Assembly: GCF_902506605.1 (NCBI RefSeq)
Contig: NZ_LR733979.1
Span: 2,898,008 to 2,962,007, forward strand
DNA: 64,000 nt
DNA from: Sphingomonas sp. AX6
GTDB taxonomy: Bacteria > Pseudomonadota > Alphaproteobacteria > Sphingomonadales > Sphingomonadaceae
Direction of reading: 5' to 3'
Under the pieces are notes generated by a model. The model was not told the DNA's origin. It was given only the letters and a program-made list of their open reading frames with translations, and searched no databases. The translations under genes were made by a program, and so were the position numbers. Position 1 is the stretch's first letter; every line of letters begins with the position of its first letter. Shown here one piece after another: positions 55,201 through 63,788 of this stretch.

Positions 55201-55322
55201 CGGCGCAGGCCTTCCGCCGCGCGCTCTGCCCGACGCATCGCCAGATAAGCGATCAGCGACATGCCGCCCGTCGCGCCGATGACGATCGCATAGGCCGCCG
55301 CGATGAAGTTCCAGTGGTTCAT
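55197..55322 (-). CDS. ccmD: Haem exporter subunit CcmD, 41 aa
   Basis: Small protein below common ORF limits: MNHWNFIAAAYAIVIGATGG, one transmembrane helix, then a basic tail MRRAERAAEGLRR. This is the layout of CcmD, which helps release haem-loaded CcmE from CcmC. Its start overlaps the ccmC stop (ATGA) and its stop overlaps the ccmE start (ATGA), which also proves the frame. Confidence 0.92.
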   Translation of the reverse strand: MNHWNFIAAAYAIVIGATGGMSLIAYLAMRRAERAAEGLRR

Positions 55323-56038
55323 GCCGCCGCCATCCGCCGCATCCGCGCTTCCACGCGGTTATCGGCGATCATCGCCCGCATCCGCATTAATACCAGCGCG
55401 CCGAACAGCGCGGAAAACCCCGCGATGCTCCACCAGAGTGGCCACAGCATCGACGCATCGATGCTCGACCCGGTCAGCCCGATGCTCTGCCCTTGGTGCA
55501 GCGTGTTCCACCACACCACCGAATAGCGCACGATCGGCAGCAGCACGGTGCCCGCAATGCCGAACAGCGCGACCACCCGCCCGTCGCCGCCGCGCTCGCT
55601 GTCGGCGCGCGCGAGCGCGATCCAGGCGAGATAGACGAAGAACAGGATCAGCATCGACGTCAGCCGCCCGTCCCATTCCCACCACGTGCCCCAGGTCGGA
55701 CGTCCCCAGATCGATCCGGTGATCAGACACAAGGCCGCGAACAACGCACCCACCGGCGCGATCGCGCGCGCTGCAACGAACGCCAGCGGATGTTTCCAGA
55801 CCAGATAGGCAAAGCAGGCGATCGCCAGGCTCGACCAGCCGCCCAGCCCCAGCCACGCGGCGGGAACATGGACATAAAGGATACGGAAACTGTCGCCTTG
55901 GAGGTAATCAGGCGGCACCTGTGTCAGCCCGCCCCAAAACGCGACGGCCAGCGCCATCACCCCTCCCCAGAACAGGATGGGCGTCATCGGGCGCGCGATC
56001 TTCAGGAAGCGCGTGGGATTGGCAAGGGCGTGAATCAC
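55319..56038 (-). CDS. ccmC: Haem ABC-type exporter subunit CcmC
   Basis: 239 residues from a GTG at 56038, six membrane helices. Tryptophan-rich motif GRPTWGTWWEWDGRLTSML binds haem; FRILYVHVPAAWLGLGGW precedes it. First gene of ccmC-D-E-F-G-H-I. ccmA and ccmB, the ATPase and permease, are not adjacent in this window. No strong Shine-Dalgarno; the leader region carries two hairpins. Confidence 0.95.
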   Translation of the reverse strand: MIHALANPTRFLKIARPMTPILFWGGVMALAVAFWGGLTQVPPDYLQGDSFRILYVHVPAAWLGLGGWSSLAIACFAYLVWKHPLAFVAARAIAPVGALFAALCLITGSIWGRPTWGTWWEWDGRLTSMLILFFVYLAWIALARADSERGGDGRVVALFGIAGTVLLPIVRYSVVWWNTLHQGQSIGLTGSSIDASMLWPLWWSIAGFSALFGALVLMRMRAMIADNRVEARMRRMAAA

Positions 56039-56432
56039 GGTATCTGGCGCACGCTTTAGGCTGAAATCTTGCGGGTTTCCACCTCCGACTTATAGCAATG
56101 CGGTTCGGCTATTTACCCCGATAGCATCCCGTCGCTCCCCGAACGCCGGAGCCGTCTCCTGCCGAAGCAGCAGGGGCGATCCCCATCAGGCCATGTAAAT
56201 TCCAACGCACCGTTCGTTTCGAGCGAAGTCGAGAAACGCATTCGAAGCGCTTGCGGTACGTTTCTCGACTTCGCTCGAAACGAATGGATGTCCGAAGGAT
56301 ACAGCGGTGAATGCACCCAATTTCGTTGATCTGCGTTAGGGCCTTGACGACGAAACGTGCCGTTTCACCGCCGAAATGTGGCATGTTCCACCATAACAAA
56401 GGGTTAGCGCCATTTCGCCGCAGAACGCCGTC
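56039..56432. other. 394-base intergenic region between ccmC and the SLC13 permease
   Basis: Divergent region that must contain promoters for both flanking genes. It holds two GC-rich hairpins on the ccmC side (56134-56152, GCTCC/GGAGC, and 56158-56174, with CTGC-TTCG-GCAG on the minus strand), a family A repeat at 56211-56288, and an AT-richer stretch near 56385-56405 before the permease. No coding sequence was supported. Confidence 0.6.
56211..56288. repeat. Family A palindromic repeat
   Basis: 78 bases: left arm CCGTTCGTTTCGAGCGAAG then TCGAGAAACG, right arm CGTTTCTCGACTTCGC then TCGAAACGAATGG. Located in the divergent ccmC/permease region. Confidence 0.9.
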
Positions 56433-57647
56433 TTGGCCGTCTTCATCGCCGTCTATATCGGCATGGCGACGGGCGGCATTCCGCGGTTGAAGGTCGATCG
56501 CGCATGGATCGCGGTCGCGGGTGCGACATTGTTGATCCTGATCGGCGCGCTGTCGGTGGAAACCGCCGCGCCGCTCGTCGAAATCGACGCGATCGTGCTG
56601 CTGTTGGGGCTGATGATTCTGTCGGCTCAATTCGACCTGGCCGGATTTTACGGGCGCTGCGCAGAGTTCGTGGTCAGGACCGGCGACAAGCCCGCCCGCT
56701 TGCTCGCGTATATCGTCGCGCTTGGCGGGTTTCTCTCGGCGATCCTGGTGAACGATATCGTCGTCTTTGCGCTGACGCCGGTGCTGTGCGCGGGCGTGCG
56801 CGCCAAGGGCCTCGATCCCCGTCCTTTCCTGCTCGCACTTGCGGGTGCGGCCAATGCGGGATCGGCCGCGACGCTAATCGGCAACCCGCAGAACATCCTG
56901 ATCGGGCAAGCGGGAAGCCTCGATTTCTTCCGCTTCATCCTGGTCTGCGGTCCGCCCGCGATCATGGCATGCGGCGTCGTCTGGTTGGTCATCTGGGCAA
57001 TGTGGCGCAAGCGCTGGGTGCTGGCGGGCGGCTCGGGCGGCGCGCTTCCCCCTGTCGCGTTCGACCGGGGCGCGATGACGAAGGCGCTGGTCGCCACCGC
57101 CGCGCTTCTCATCCTTTTTGCCACCCCGATCCCGCGCGAAGCAGCAGCCCTCACCATCGCGGTCGCGTTGATGGTCAGCCGCCGCTTCGCCAGCCGCGAT
57201 CTGGTCGCGCGCGTCGACTGGAACCTGCTGCTGCTGTTCGCCGGCCTGTTCGTCGTTACCGGCGCGTTCAGCGAAGCGGGATGGAGCACGAGCACCGGTG
57301 CCTGGATGCAATCGCTGGGCTTCGCACCCGACCGCGCGATGCCGTTGGCGGTCGCATCGCTGGTCGGGTCGAACCTGATCGGCAACGTGCCGTTCGTGGT
57401 CGTGCTGCTCCAGGTCGCGCCCAATATGTCCGCCGACACACTCCATGCGCTGGCGTTGCTCTCCACGCTGGCGGGCAATCTGCTGATCGTCGGCAGCGTC
57501 GTGAACCTGATCGTCGCCGAAAGCGCGCGCCAGCAGGGGGTGCGGCTTGGGTTCATGGACTTTGCGCGCGTCGGCATTCCGGTGGCGCTCATTTCGATGA
57601 CGCTGGCGACCGCGTGGCTGGTCGCGGGCGGATGGCTGGTGTGGTGA
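56433..57647 (+). CDS. SLC13/ArsB-like anion permease
   Basis: 404 residues as written from TTG 56433, about 11 membrane helices. Family features: FLSAILVNDIVVFALTPVLC, AGAANAGSAATLIGNPQNIL (the N-P loop of ion-transporter families) and the second SLVGSNLIGNVPFVVVLLQV. Likely exports or imports an inorganic or dicarboxylate anion. The TTG lacks a ribosome-binding site, while an ATT at 56412, in frame, has AAAGGG eight bases upstream, so the true start may be there. Followed by the MFS gene after 16 bases. Confidence 0.85.
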   Translation: MAVFIAVYIGMATGGIPRLKVDRAWIAVAGATLLILIGALSVETAAPLVEIDAIVLLLGLMILSAQFDLAGFYGRCAEFVVRTGDKPARLLAYIVALGGFLSAILVNDIVVFALTPVLCAGVRAKGLDPRPFLLALAGAANAGSAATLIGNPQNILIGQAGSLDFFRFILVCGPPAIMACGVVWLVIWAMWRKRWVLAGGSGGALPPVAFDRGAMTKALVATAALLILFATPIPREAAALTIAVALMVSRRFASRDLVARVDWNLLLLFAGLFVVTGAFSEAGWSTSTGAWMQSLGFAPDRAMPLAVASLVGSNLIGNVPFVVVLLQVAPNMSADTLHALALLSTLAGNLLIVGSVVNLIVAESARQQGVRLGFMDFARVGIPVALISMTLATAWLVAGGWLVW

Positions 57648-57663
57648 GGATGAGGAGAGATTG

Positions 57664-58907
57664 ATGGCGAGCGTGGCACCGGCCGATATCGACGACCGCA
57701 ACCCCAGCCCCCAGTCGAAGCGCGGGCTCGACTGGATGAACTTCTTCCTGGCGGATGTGCGCGACGGAGTCGGGCCGTTCCTCGCCATCTATCTGCTCGC
57801 CAGTCACCAATGGAGCGCATCGGCGATCGGCGTCGTCATGGGCGCGATGGGCGTCGCCACCGGCCTGGCGCAGATCCCCGCGGGCCAATGGATGGACCGC
57901 GCCGAAAACAAGCGACTGCTGCTGATCCTCGCCTGTATCGCGGTCGCCATCGCGACGCCGATGATGACCATCGTCACGACGTTTCCGGTGGTTCTTACTT
58001 GCCAGATCATCGTGGGTGCCGCCGCCGCGTTCATCATCCCCGGCATCGCCTCGATCACCCTGGGCGTGGTCGGGCCGAAGCGCTTCGCACCGCGCACCGG
58101 GCGCAACGAGGCGTTCAACCATGCGGGCAACATCGTCGCCGCGTTGATCGCAGGGGGCGTCGGCCACTATCTCGCGCGCGAATATATCTTCTGGGTCGTG
58201 GCGCTGTGGAGCATCTTCTCCGCGCTATCGATCCTGATGGTCCGCCGATCCGAGATCGACCCGCGCATCGCGCGCGGTGCGGTGACCGACACCGGCGAAC
58301 TCCATGTCAGCAGCTTTACCCAAGTGCTGTCGGACCGCCGCATCCTCGTCTTTTCTTCGTCGTCCTGCTGTTCCATTTCGGCAATGCCGCGATGCTGCCA
58401 CTGGTCGGGCAGGAACTGACCGCCAATGCGGGCGGATCGGGTGCCGCGTTATGGATGAGCGCGTGCATCATCCTGGCCCAGGCAGTGATGATCCCGGTAT
58501 CGACCTTTGCAGGGAAATATGCCGATCTGTGGGGACGAAAACCCGTGTTCCTGATCGGCCTGATCGCGCTCCCGATCCGCGGCATTCTCTACGGCTTTTC
58601 GGATGAGCCCTGGTATCTGCTCGCGGTGCAGGCACTGGACGGCGTCGGTGCGGGCATCTTCGGCGTCATCTGGATGCTGATCGTCGCCGATCTGACCAAG
58701 GGGACAGGGCGTTACGCGGTGACGCTGGGGGTCATCAATGTCGGTCACATGATCGGGTTATTCCTCAGCCAGACACTGGCCGGCATGATCGTCGACGCGA
58801 CCGACAGCTATCGCTGGGGCTTCTGGTTCCTGGCGGGCATCGCGACGCTGGCGCTGCTGCTGTTCCAGTTCGGCATGAAGGAGACGAGGCATGCGTCTCC
58901 AGGCTGA
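57664..58907 (+). pseudogene. MFS transporter with a single-base frameshift
   Basis: ATG 57664 with AGGAG upstream begins a typical MFS protein (LDWMNFFLADVRDGVGPFLA, the motif-A-like GQWMDRAENKRLLLI). The frame holds to about 58350 (LSDRRILVF) and then turns to a Ser/Cys-rich tail ending at 58419. The natural continuation, FVVLLFHFGNAAMLPLVGQE to the stop at 58907, lies in the next frame, including PVSTFAGKYADLWGRKPVFL and the last four helices. The break is at CTTTTCTTC (58350-58358) and equals loss of one base. Either a recent mutation, a sequencing error in a T run, or unlikely recoding; otherwise about 414 residues and intact. Confidence 0.8.
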
Positions 58908-59255
58908 TCAACGTTCGATCAGATTGTCGAAATCATCCTCGGTAATCGGCTGTTCGAATTCCACCCCCGCCTCGAATTCGTCGACGCGCATCACGCGCGC
59001 GATTCGCGGGCCGACTTCGGGCAGGGTCAGCCAGATTTCCTGCCCGCGCTTCAGCGGCGAATAGGTGATCAGCCGCGCCCCGTGCAGCGACAGGTCCGTC
59101 ACGCGGCACAATGCCCGGTCCAGCCCCCCGCGCCCGACCCGCGCGTCGAACGACACCGGCGCGCGGCGCGACTTGCGATGCGTCGATGGGTAAGCAGGTT
59201 CGAACTCCGCCGAAAAGGACGGGACCGAAAACGAACGAGGCTGCGCGTAACTCAT
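58908..59255 (-). CDS. PilZ-domain protein
   Basis: 115 residues. The c-di-GMP motifs are visible: RxxxR in RKSRRAPV (about residue 27-31) and D/NxSxxG in TDLSLHGARL, within a beta-barrel pattern ending RVMRVDEFEAGVEFEQP. Suggests a c-di-GMP-binding regulatory protein. The stop directly abuts the MFS stop on the other strand (convergent). ATG 59255 chosen over an upstream GTG. Confidence 0.87.
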   Translation of the reverse strand: MSYAQPRSFSVPSFSAEFEPAYPSTHRKSRRAPVSFDARVGRGGLDRALCRVTDLSLHGARLITYSPLKRGQEIWLTLPEVGPRIARVMRVDEFEAGVEFEQPITEDDFDNLIER

Positions 59256-59315
59256 ACGCACAGCCTACGATTCGATGGCTAACAGCGCGTTAACGATGTC
59301 GGGTGTGTGAAGACC

Positions 59316-59555
59316 TCAGTCTTCTTTTTTACGGAGCGAAATGCCGCCGCCGAACCGCTTGTTGAAGCGGGCGACCTGACCACCCGCATCGAGCAGACGC
59401 TGGTTGCCGCCGGTCCATGCCGGATGCGCCAGCGGATCGATTTCCAACGTCATCGTGTCGCCTTCCTTGCCCCAGGTGGACTTGGTTTCGTACACGGTGC
59501 CGTCGGTCATCTGGACCTTGATCATGTGATAATCGGGGTGGGTATCTGCTTTCAC
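59316..59555 (-). CDS. rpmE: 50S ribosomal protein L31
   Basis: 79 residues: [64 protein letters not shown]. The zinc-ribbon cysteines of the Zn-binding form are absent, as in alphaproteobacterial L31. Preceded upstream by a family E repeat and fabZ on the same strand. Confidence 0.95.
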   Translation of the reverse strand: MKADTHPDYHMIKVQMTDGTVYETKSTWGKEGDTMTLEIDPLAHPAWTGGNQRLLDAGGQVARFNKRFGGGISLRKKED

Positions 59556-59655
59556 GTCATATGCTCCTGGCGCGGCTGGTTCCGACCAGCCTGGAAATAG
59601 GAAGGCGCGCGCCTAGCAGAGCAGGCGCGGTGGTGCAAGATTTGCCCACAAACTC

Positions 59656-59730
59656 GTCATGCCAGCGCAGGCTGGCATATCAGGCGGCGCTTGCGATACG
59701 GCTTGATACCCCAGCTTGCGCTGGGGTGAC
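59656..59730. repeat. Family E palindromic repeat
   Basis: 75 bases: left unit GTCATGCCAGCGCAGGCTGG then CAT, right unit ATACCCCAGCTTGCGCTGGG then GTGAC. Each unit is a hairpin with GTCA just outside the stem. It ends three bases before the fabZ stop, between fabZ and rpmE. Confidence 0.85.
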
Positions 59731-59733
59731 GAT

Positions 59734-60216
59734 CTAGGCCGCAGGCGGATCGGCGATCATCGCGGTGAATTCGCATTCCGCCGCCAGTTCGCCGTCGATT
59801 TTCGCCTTGCCCGCGAATTTGCAGACGCGCGATCGTTTCTGGACGAATTCGACCTCCAGGCTCATCAGCACGCCGGGCTCAACCGGCTTCCTGAACTTCA
59901 CGCCGTCGATCGACATGAAATAAACGAGCTTGCCCGTGCCCGCTAGACCCAGGCTCTCAACCGCGAGCACGCCCGCGGCCTGCGCCAACGCCTCGACGAT
60001 CAGGACGCCGGGCATGATCGGGCGACCGGGGAAATGACCCTGAAAGAACTGCTCGTTGATCGTCACCGCCTTGATGGCGCGGATCGACCGGTCGGGGATC
60101 AGTTCCTCGACCCGGTCGACCAGCAGCATCGGGTAACGATGCGGAAGCGCCGCCATGACCCGCCCAATGTCGAGCGGGCCGATGTTCGTCGCTTCCGTGT
60201 CGCTCATTTCCGTCAT
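59734..60216 (-). CDS. fabZ: 3-hydroxyacyl-ACP dehydratase FabZ
   Basis: 160 residues. Hot-dog fold active site: [20 protein letters not shown] with His61 and Glu75; N-terminal [15 protein letters not shown]. Dehydrates beta-hydroxyacyl-ACP in fatty acid elongation. It follows ompH/skp and bamA on the same strand after six bases, the standard bamA-skp-(lpx)-fabZ order, here without lpxD between. Confidence 0.95.
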   Translation of the reverse strand: MTEMSDTEATNIGPLDIGRVMAALPHRYPMLLVDRVEELIPDRSIRAIKAVTINEQFFQGHFPGRPIMPGVLIVEALAQAAGVLAVESLGLAGTGKLVYFMSIDGVKFRKPVEPGVLMSLEVEFVQKRSRVCKFAGKAKIDGELAAECEFTAMIADPPAA

Positions 60217-60222
60217 CCGGGC

Positions 60223-60870
60223 TTAGCGGCCGGTGGGTGCCGGAGCGGCAGGTGCCGCGGCGGCGGGCGCTGCGCCCTGCTGCTGCTGATTCGGCTGCCA
60301 GCCTGCCGGCGGCGTCGTCGTGACGCTGGGGACCAGGCGGTTGAGTTCGGTCGTAATCAGCGCAGTCACATCGGTCGCCTGATTGGCATAAAGCAGCGCT
60401 TCGGGACGCATCAACAACTGAAGCTTGCGCGCAGTGATGACCGCATTGACCGCCGGGCTGACCTGACGGTTGATCTGTTCGAATGCATAGGCACGAGCGA
60501 GCTGAGCGGGCTGGGTCAGGCGTGCGATTTCGGCCTGTGCCGCCTGTTCCTTCGCCTGGATCGCGGCGGCCTGGGTCTGCAACTGCTGCTGGTTTGCATT
60601 GGGCTGCTGGCTGGCGGTCTGAAGCTGCTGGACCAGCGGGCGCAGTTCGTTCTGCACGGCGGTGGTGCGCGCCTGCGCCTGATCGAGCGCTGCCTTGTGC
60701 GTCGTTTGGATCTGCGTGATTGCGGTCTTCCACGCATTGCTGTTCTGGATCGCGGCTTCGGGATCGGCAACGGCGACTCCGGCGATCTGGGCAGTGGCCG
60801 GAACGGCAGTCGCGGCAACGATCGGGGTTGCGGCAACGGCCGCCAGCATGAGCGATTTGAGGATGGTCAT
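60223..60870 (-). CDS. OmpH/Skp-family periplasmic chaperone
   Basis: 215 residues: signal peptide ending VPATAQ, then a coiled-coil-rich body with many Ala and Gln (QAQARTTAVQNELRPLVQQL, QTQAAAIQAKEQAAQAEIAR) as in Skp tentacles, and a C-terminal Q/A/P-rich tail (QQQQGAAPAAAAPAAPAP) that is longer than in enteric Skp. Chaperone of outer-membrane proteins. ATG 60870 overlaps the bamA stop (TGATG). Confidence 0.88.
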   Translation of the reverse strand: MTILKSLMLAAVAATPIVAATAVPATAQIAGVAVADPEAAIQNSNAWKTAITQIQTTHKAALDQAQARTTAVQNELRPLVQQLQTASQQPNANQQQLQTQAAAIQAKEQAAQAEIARLTQPAQLARAYAFEQINRQVSPAVNAVITARKLQLLMRPEALLYANQATDVTALITTELNRLVPSVTTTPPAGWQPNQQQQGAAPAAAAPAAPAPTGR

Positions 60871-63719
60871 CAGAATGCAGTTCCTACGTTGAAAGTGAAT
60901 AGCTTGGTATCGTCGCCCTCTTCCTTGAGCAGCGCGTGCGCGACGTCGATGCGCAGCGGGCCGAAGGGCGAGTTCCAGTTGACGCCGACGCCGACCGAAA
61001 GACGGGGCTTTGCCGAATCGCCGACATAGCGCTCGAAGAAGGGTGCCGTACTGTTGGTCGCGATCGTGTTGGTCGACGTGCCCGTGCACGCGCCGCCCAG
61101 CGTCGAAGAGAAGCCGATCGGGCATGTCGTCGCCAACCCGGCATTTTCGCCACCGGTGGGCACGAAGTAAAGTTGGCGACCCTCGGCATCGGTGATGTTC
61201 GTTACCAGCGGCAGCAACGAGGGCGAACCATCGGCGTTAAACAGCGGATTGCCGCTTCCATCGACCGCCTGCGGGAATTGCTGGCCGACCACCGGACGTT
61301 TCAGACCGAACAGAGCGCCGGCCTGTAGGAAGATCGACGGACGCAGCCCCAATTCGCGCGCGCCTTCACCCAGCGGAATTTCGAGCTCGAGCTTGCCGAG
61401 ATAATAGGCTTTCCCACCCAGCGCGTCGTCGATGATCTGCTCGCGGTCGGTAACCAGCAACTGGTCGCCGGTCGCGACCGTGCCGTTGAAGCCGATCCGT
61501 TGCACGCGCGGGCCGACGCCGCGAATGTCGAAGCCGCGGAACTGCGGTTCGCCGAGGAAGAAGCGATCGGTGATCCGGACCGAATCGGTATTGGGACCGC
61601 GATCTTCCTCAAGCGAGTGGATGTACCCGCCCTCGCCGGTCGCCGACAGGATGAAGCCGCTGCCGATGCTCCAATATTTGCGGGCATCGGCGCGGGCACG
61701 GATAAAGCGCGTGTCGCCACCCAGTCCGGCGAATTCCAGGCCCAGTTGCAACCGCTCGCCACGCGTCGGGCGCAGGCTGGAATTTAGCGAGTTATAGCTG
61801 AGGTTCAGGCCCACTGCCGAAGTCAGGCGGTTGCCGATCGCATCGCACAAATACCGCCCGGCCTTCAGGGGGTCGCAGACCCCGTTGGTAAAGAACTGCG
61901 CTTCGTCCAGCGAAACATCGTCCTGCGTCAGGCGGTAATTGCCCGACAGCGACCAATATTCGGTCAGCGGCACCGCTGCAACGAGCTGTGCGCCGGTCGA
62001 CACATTTTCATAGGTCTGGTTGCGTTCCTGACCAATGAAGTTGAACGAGTTGAAATCGCGGCGGAACACCGTCGCGCCCAGGGCGACGTTCTGATTGAAC
62101 AGATAGGGCTCGGTAAAGCCCAGCTCGACCGACTTGCTGTAGGTCGAATAATCGACCTGCGCGCGCAAGTCCTGGCCCTTGCCACGGAAGTTGCGCTGGC
62201 GGATCGCCGCCTGGACCAGGAAGCGCTCAAGGCTGGAGAAGCCTGCCGACAGCGACAATTCGCCGGTTGCGCGTTCTTCGACATTGGCGTTCAGGATGAC
62301 GCGGTCGGGGGCCGATCCCTGAACCTGTTCGATCTCGAATTTTTCGCCGAAATAGCCGAGCGAATTGATGCGGTCCTGCGAACGACGCACCAGCACGGTG
62401 TTGAACGCGTCGCCCTCAGCCACGCGCATTTCGCGGCGGACGACCTTGTCCTGCGTCTGGGTGTTGCCGGTGATGTTGACGCGCTCGACATAGGTCCGCT
62501 GCGCTTCGTTGATCACGAAATTGATCGCCATGATCTTGTTTTCGCGGTCGGGGCGGAATTGGGGATTCACATCGGCAAAGGCGTAGCCGAACAATCCGGC
62601 GGTCTCGCTCAACGCCTCGATCGAATCCTCGACCTGCTTGGCGTTGTACCAGTCATTCTCCTTGAACGGCAGGTTGGCCGCGAGTTGTTCGTTGTCGAAA
62701 TCGCGAATTGCCGAATCGACGGTGACGGGGCCGAATTTGTACCGCTCGCCTTCCTCGACCACATAGGTGATGATGAAATCTTCACGGTCGGGGGTCAGCT
62801 CGGCGACGGCGGACACCACCCGGAAATCGGCATAGCCCTGAGTCAGGTAGAATTGGCGCAGCAACTGCTGGTCGTATGCCAGGCGGTCCTGGTCATAGGT
62901 CGTGTTCGACGACAGGATGCGGAACCAGCGCGATTGCTTGGTCGCCATCTCGCCGCGCAGGTCGTCGTCGGAGAATTGCTCGTTACCGATGATGTTGATC
63001 TGGCGAACGCTCGATTTCGGGCCTTCGCTGATTTCGAACACCACATCGACGCGGTTCTGGTCGAGCGTGACCATCTGCGGATCGACCGAAGCGGCAAAGC
63101 GCCCTTGGCGGCGGTACAGCTCGACGATCCGCGCCACATCGGCGCGCACCGCGGTGCGGGTGAAGATCTGGCGCGGGGCGAGCTTTACCTCGGGCTGGAT
63201 CTTGTCGGTCTTCAACCGGCGATTGCCCTCGAAGATCACGCGGTTGATGACCGGATTCTCGGTCACGCGGATGATGATGTCACCCGTCTCGACGCCCTCG
63301 ATCTGCACATCGGCCAGGAAATCGCTGGCGAGCAGGTCGCGCAGCGCCTGATCGATGGTTTCGTTGGTGTAGGTGCCGCCAGCGCGAAGCTGGGTATAGG
63401 CGATGATCGTTTCCGCCTCGATCCGCTGGTTGCCCGCGACGCGAATCGATTTGATCGTGCGCTGGACCTGCGGGGCGGCGATCAACGGCGCAGGCGCCGC
63501 CGGATTTGCCCGCTGCGGGGCGGGTGCCTGTTGCTGCGCCGGGGCCTGCTGCGGCGCAGGCGCTGGCTGCGGTGTCGTCGTCGGCGTCTGTTGCTGCGGC
63601 GCGGGCGCGGCAGCCGGGGGCGGCGCGGTCTGCGCCTGGGCCACGCCGGACAGCACGGTGGTCGCCATCAGCGCCACGGCTGCCTTCGAGCCGATCTTGG
63701 AAAGCTTGTTCGCCGTCAC
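60870..63719 (-). CDS. bamA: Outer-membrane assembly factor BamA
   Basis: About 949 residues from GTG 63719, preceded by GGGG six bases away; a TTG at 63731 is an alternative. Signal peptide ends VSGVAQA-like (LSGVAQAQ). Then a 50-residue Pro/Ala/Gln linker (TAPPPAAAPAPQQQ... PAAPAPLIAAPQ), five POTRA domains (for example VQIEGVETGDIIIRVTENP, RVDVVFEISEGPKSSVRQIN, and RTYVERVNITGNTQTQDKVV) and the beta-barrel ending TKLFTFNVGTAF with the usual terminal aromatic. Inserts outer-membrane proteins. Coupled to the skp-like gene. Confidence 0.96.
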   Translation of the reverse strand: MTANKLSKIGSKAAVALMATTVLSGVAQAQTAPPPAAAPAPQQQTPTTTPQPAPAPQQAPAQQQAPAPQRANPAAPAPLIAAPQVQRTIKSIRVAGNQRIEAETIIAYTQLRAGGTYTNETIDQALRDLLASDFLADVQIEGVETGDIIIRVTENPVINRVIFEGNRRLKTDKIQPEVKLAPRQIFTRTAVRADVARIVELYRRQGRFAASVDPQMVTLDQNRVDVVFEISEGPKSSVRQINIIGNEQFSDDDLRGEMATKQSRWFRILSSNTTYDQDRLAYDQQLLRQFYLTQGYADFRVVSAVAELTPDREDFIITYVVEEGERYKFGPVTVDSAIRDFDNEQLAANLPFKENDWYNAKQVEDSIEALSETAGLFGYAFADVNPQFRPDRENKIMAINFVINEAQRTYVERVNITGNTQTQDKVVRREMRVAEGDAFNTVLVRRSQDRINSLGYFGEKFEIEQVQGSAPDRVILNANVEERATGELSLSAGFSSLERFLVQAAIRQRNFRGKGQDLRAQVDYSTYSKSVELGFTEPYLFNQNVALGATVFRRDFNSFNFIGQERNQTYENVSTGAQLVAAVPLTEYWSLSGNYRLTQDDVSLDEAQFFTNGVCDPLKAGRYLCDAIGNRLTSAVGLNLSYNSLNSSLRPTRGERLQLGLEFAGLGGDTRFIRARADARKYWSIGSGFILSATGEGGYIHSLEEDRGPNTDSVRITDRFFLGEPQFRGFDIRGVGPRVQRIGFNGTVATGDQLLVTDREQIIDDALGGKAYYLGKLELEIPLGEGARELGLRPSIFLQAGALFGLKRPVVGQQFPQAVDGSGNPLFNADGSPSLLPLVTNITDAEGRQLYFVPTGGENAGLATTCPIGFSSTLGGACTGTSTNTIATNSTAPFFERYVGDSAKPRLSVGVGVNWNSPFGPLRIDVAHALLKEEGDDTKLFTFNVGTAF

Positions 63720-63788
63720 ATTCCACCCCAATCGAGGAAAAAATCAAATACTGGTGCCAGAAGGCCGTACGCCCCTGCCCCAACCACG

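Noticed and set aside
58345..58360. Programmed -1 frameshift in the MFS gene
   Set aside because: No X XXY YYZ heptamer in the zero frame and no obvious downstream stem; simple base loss is more likely.
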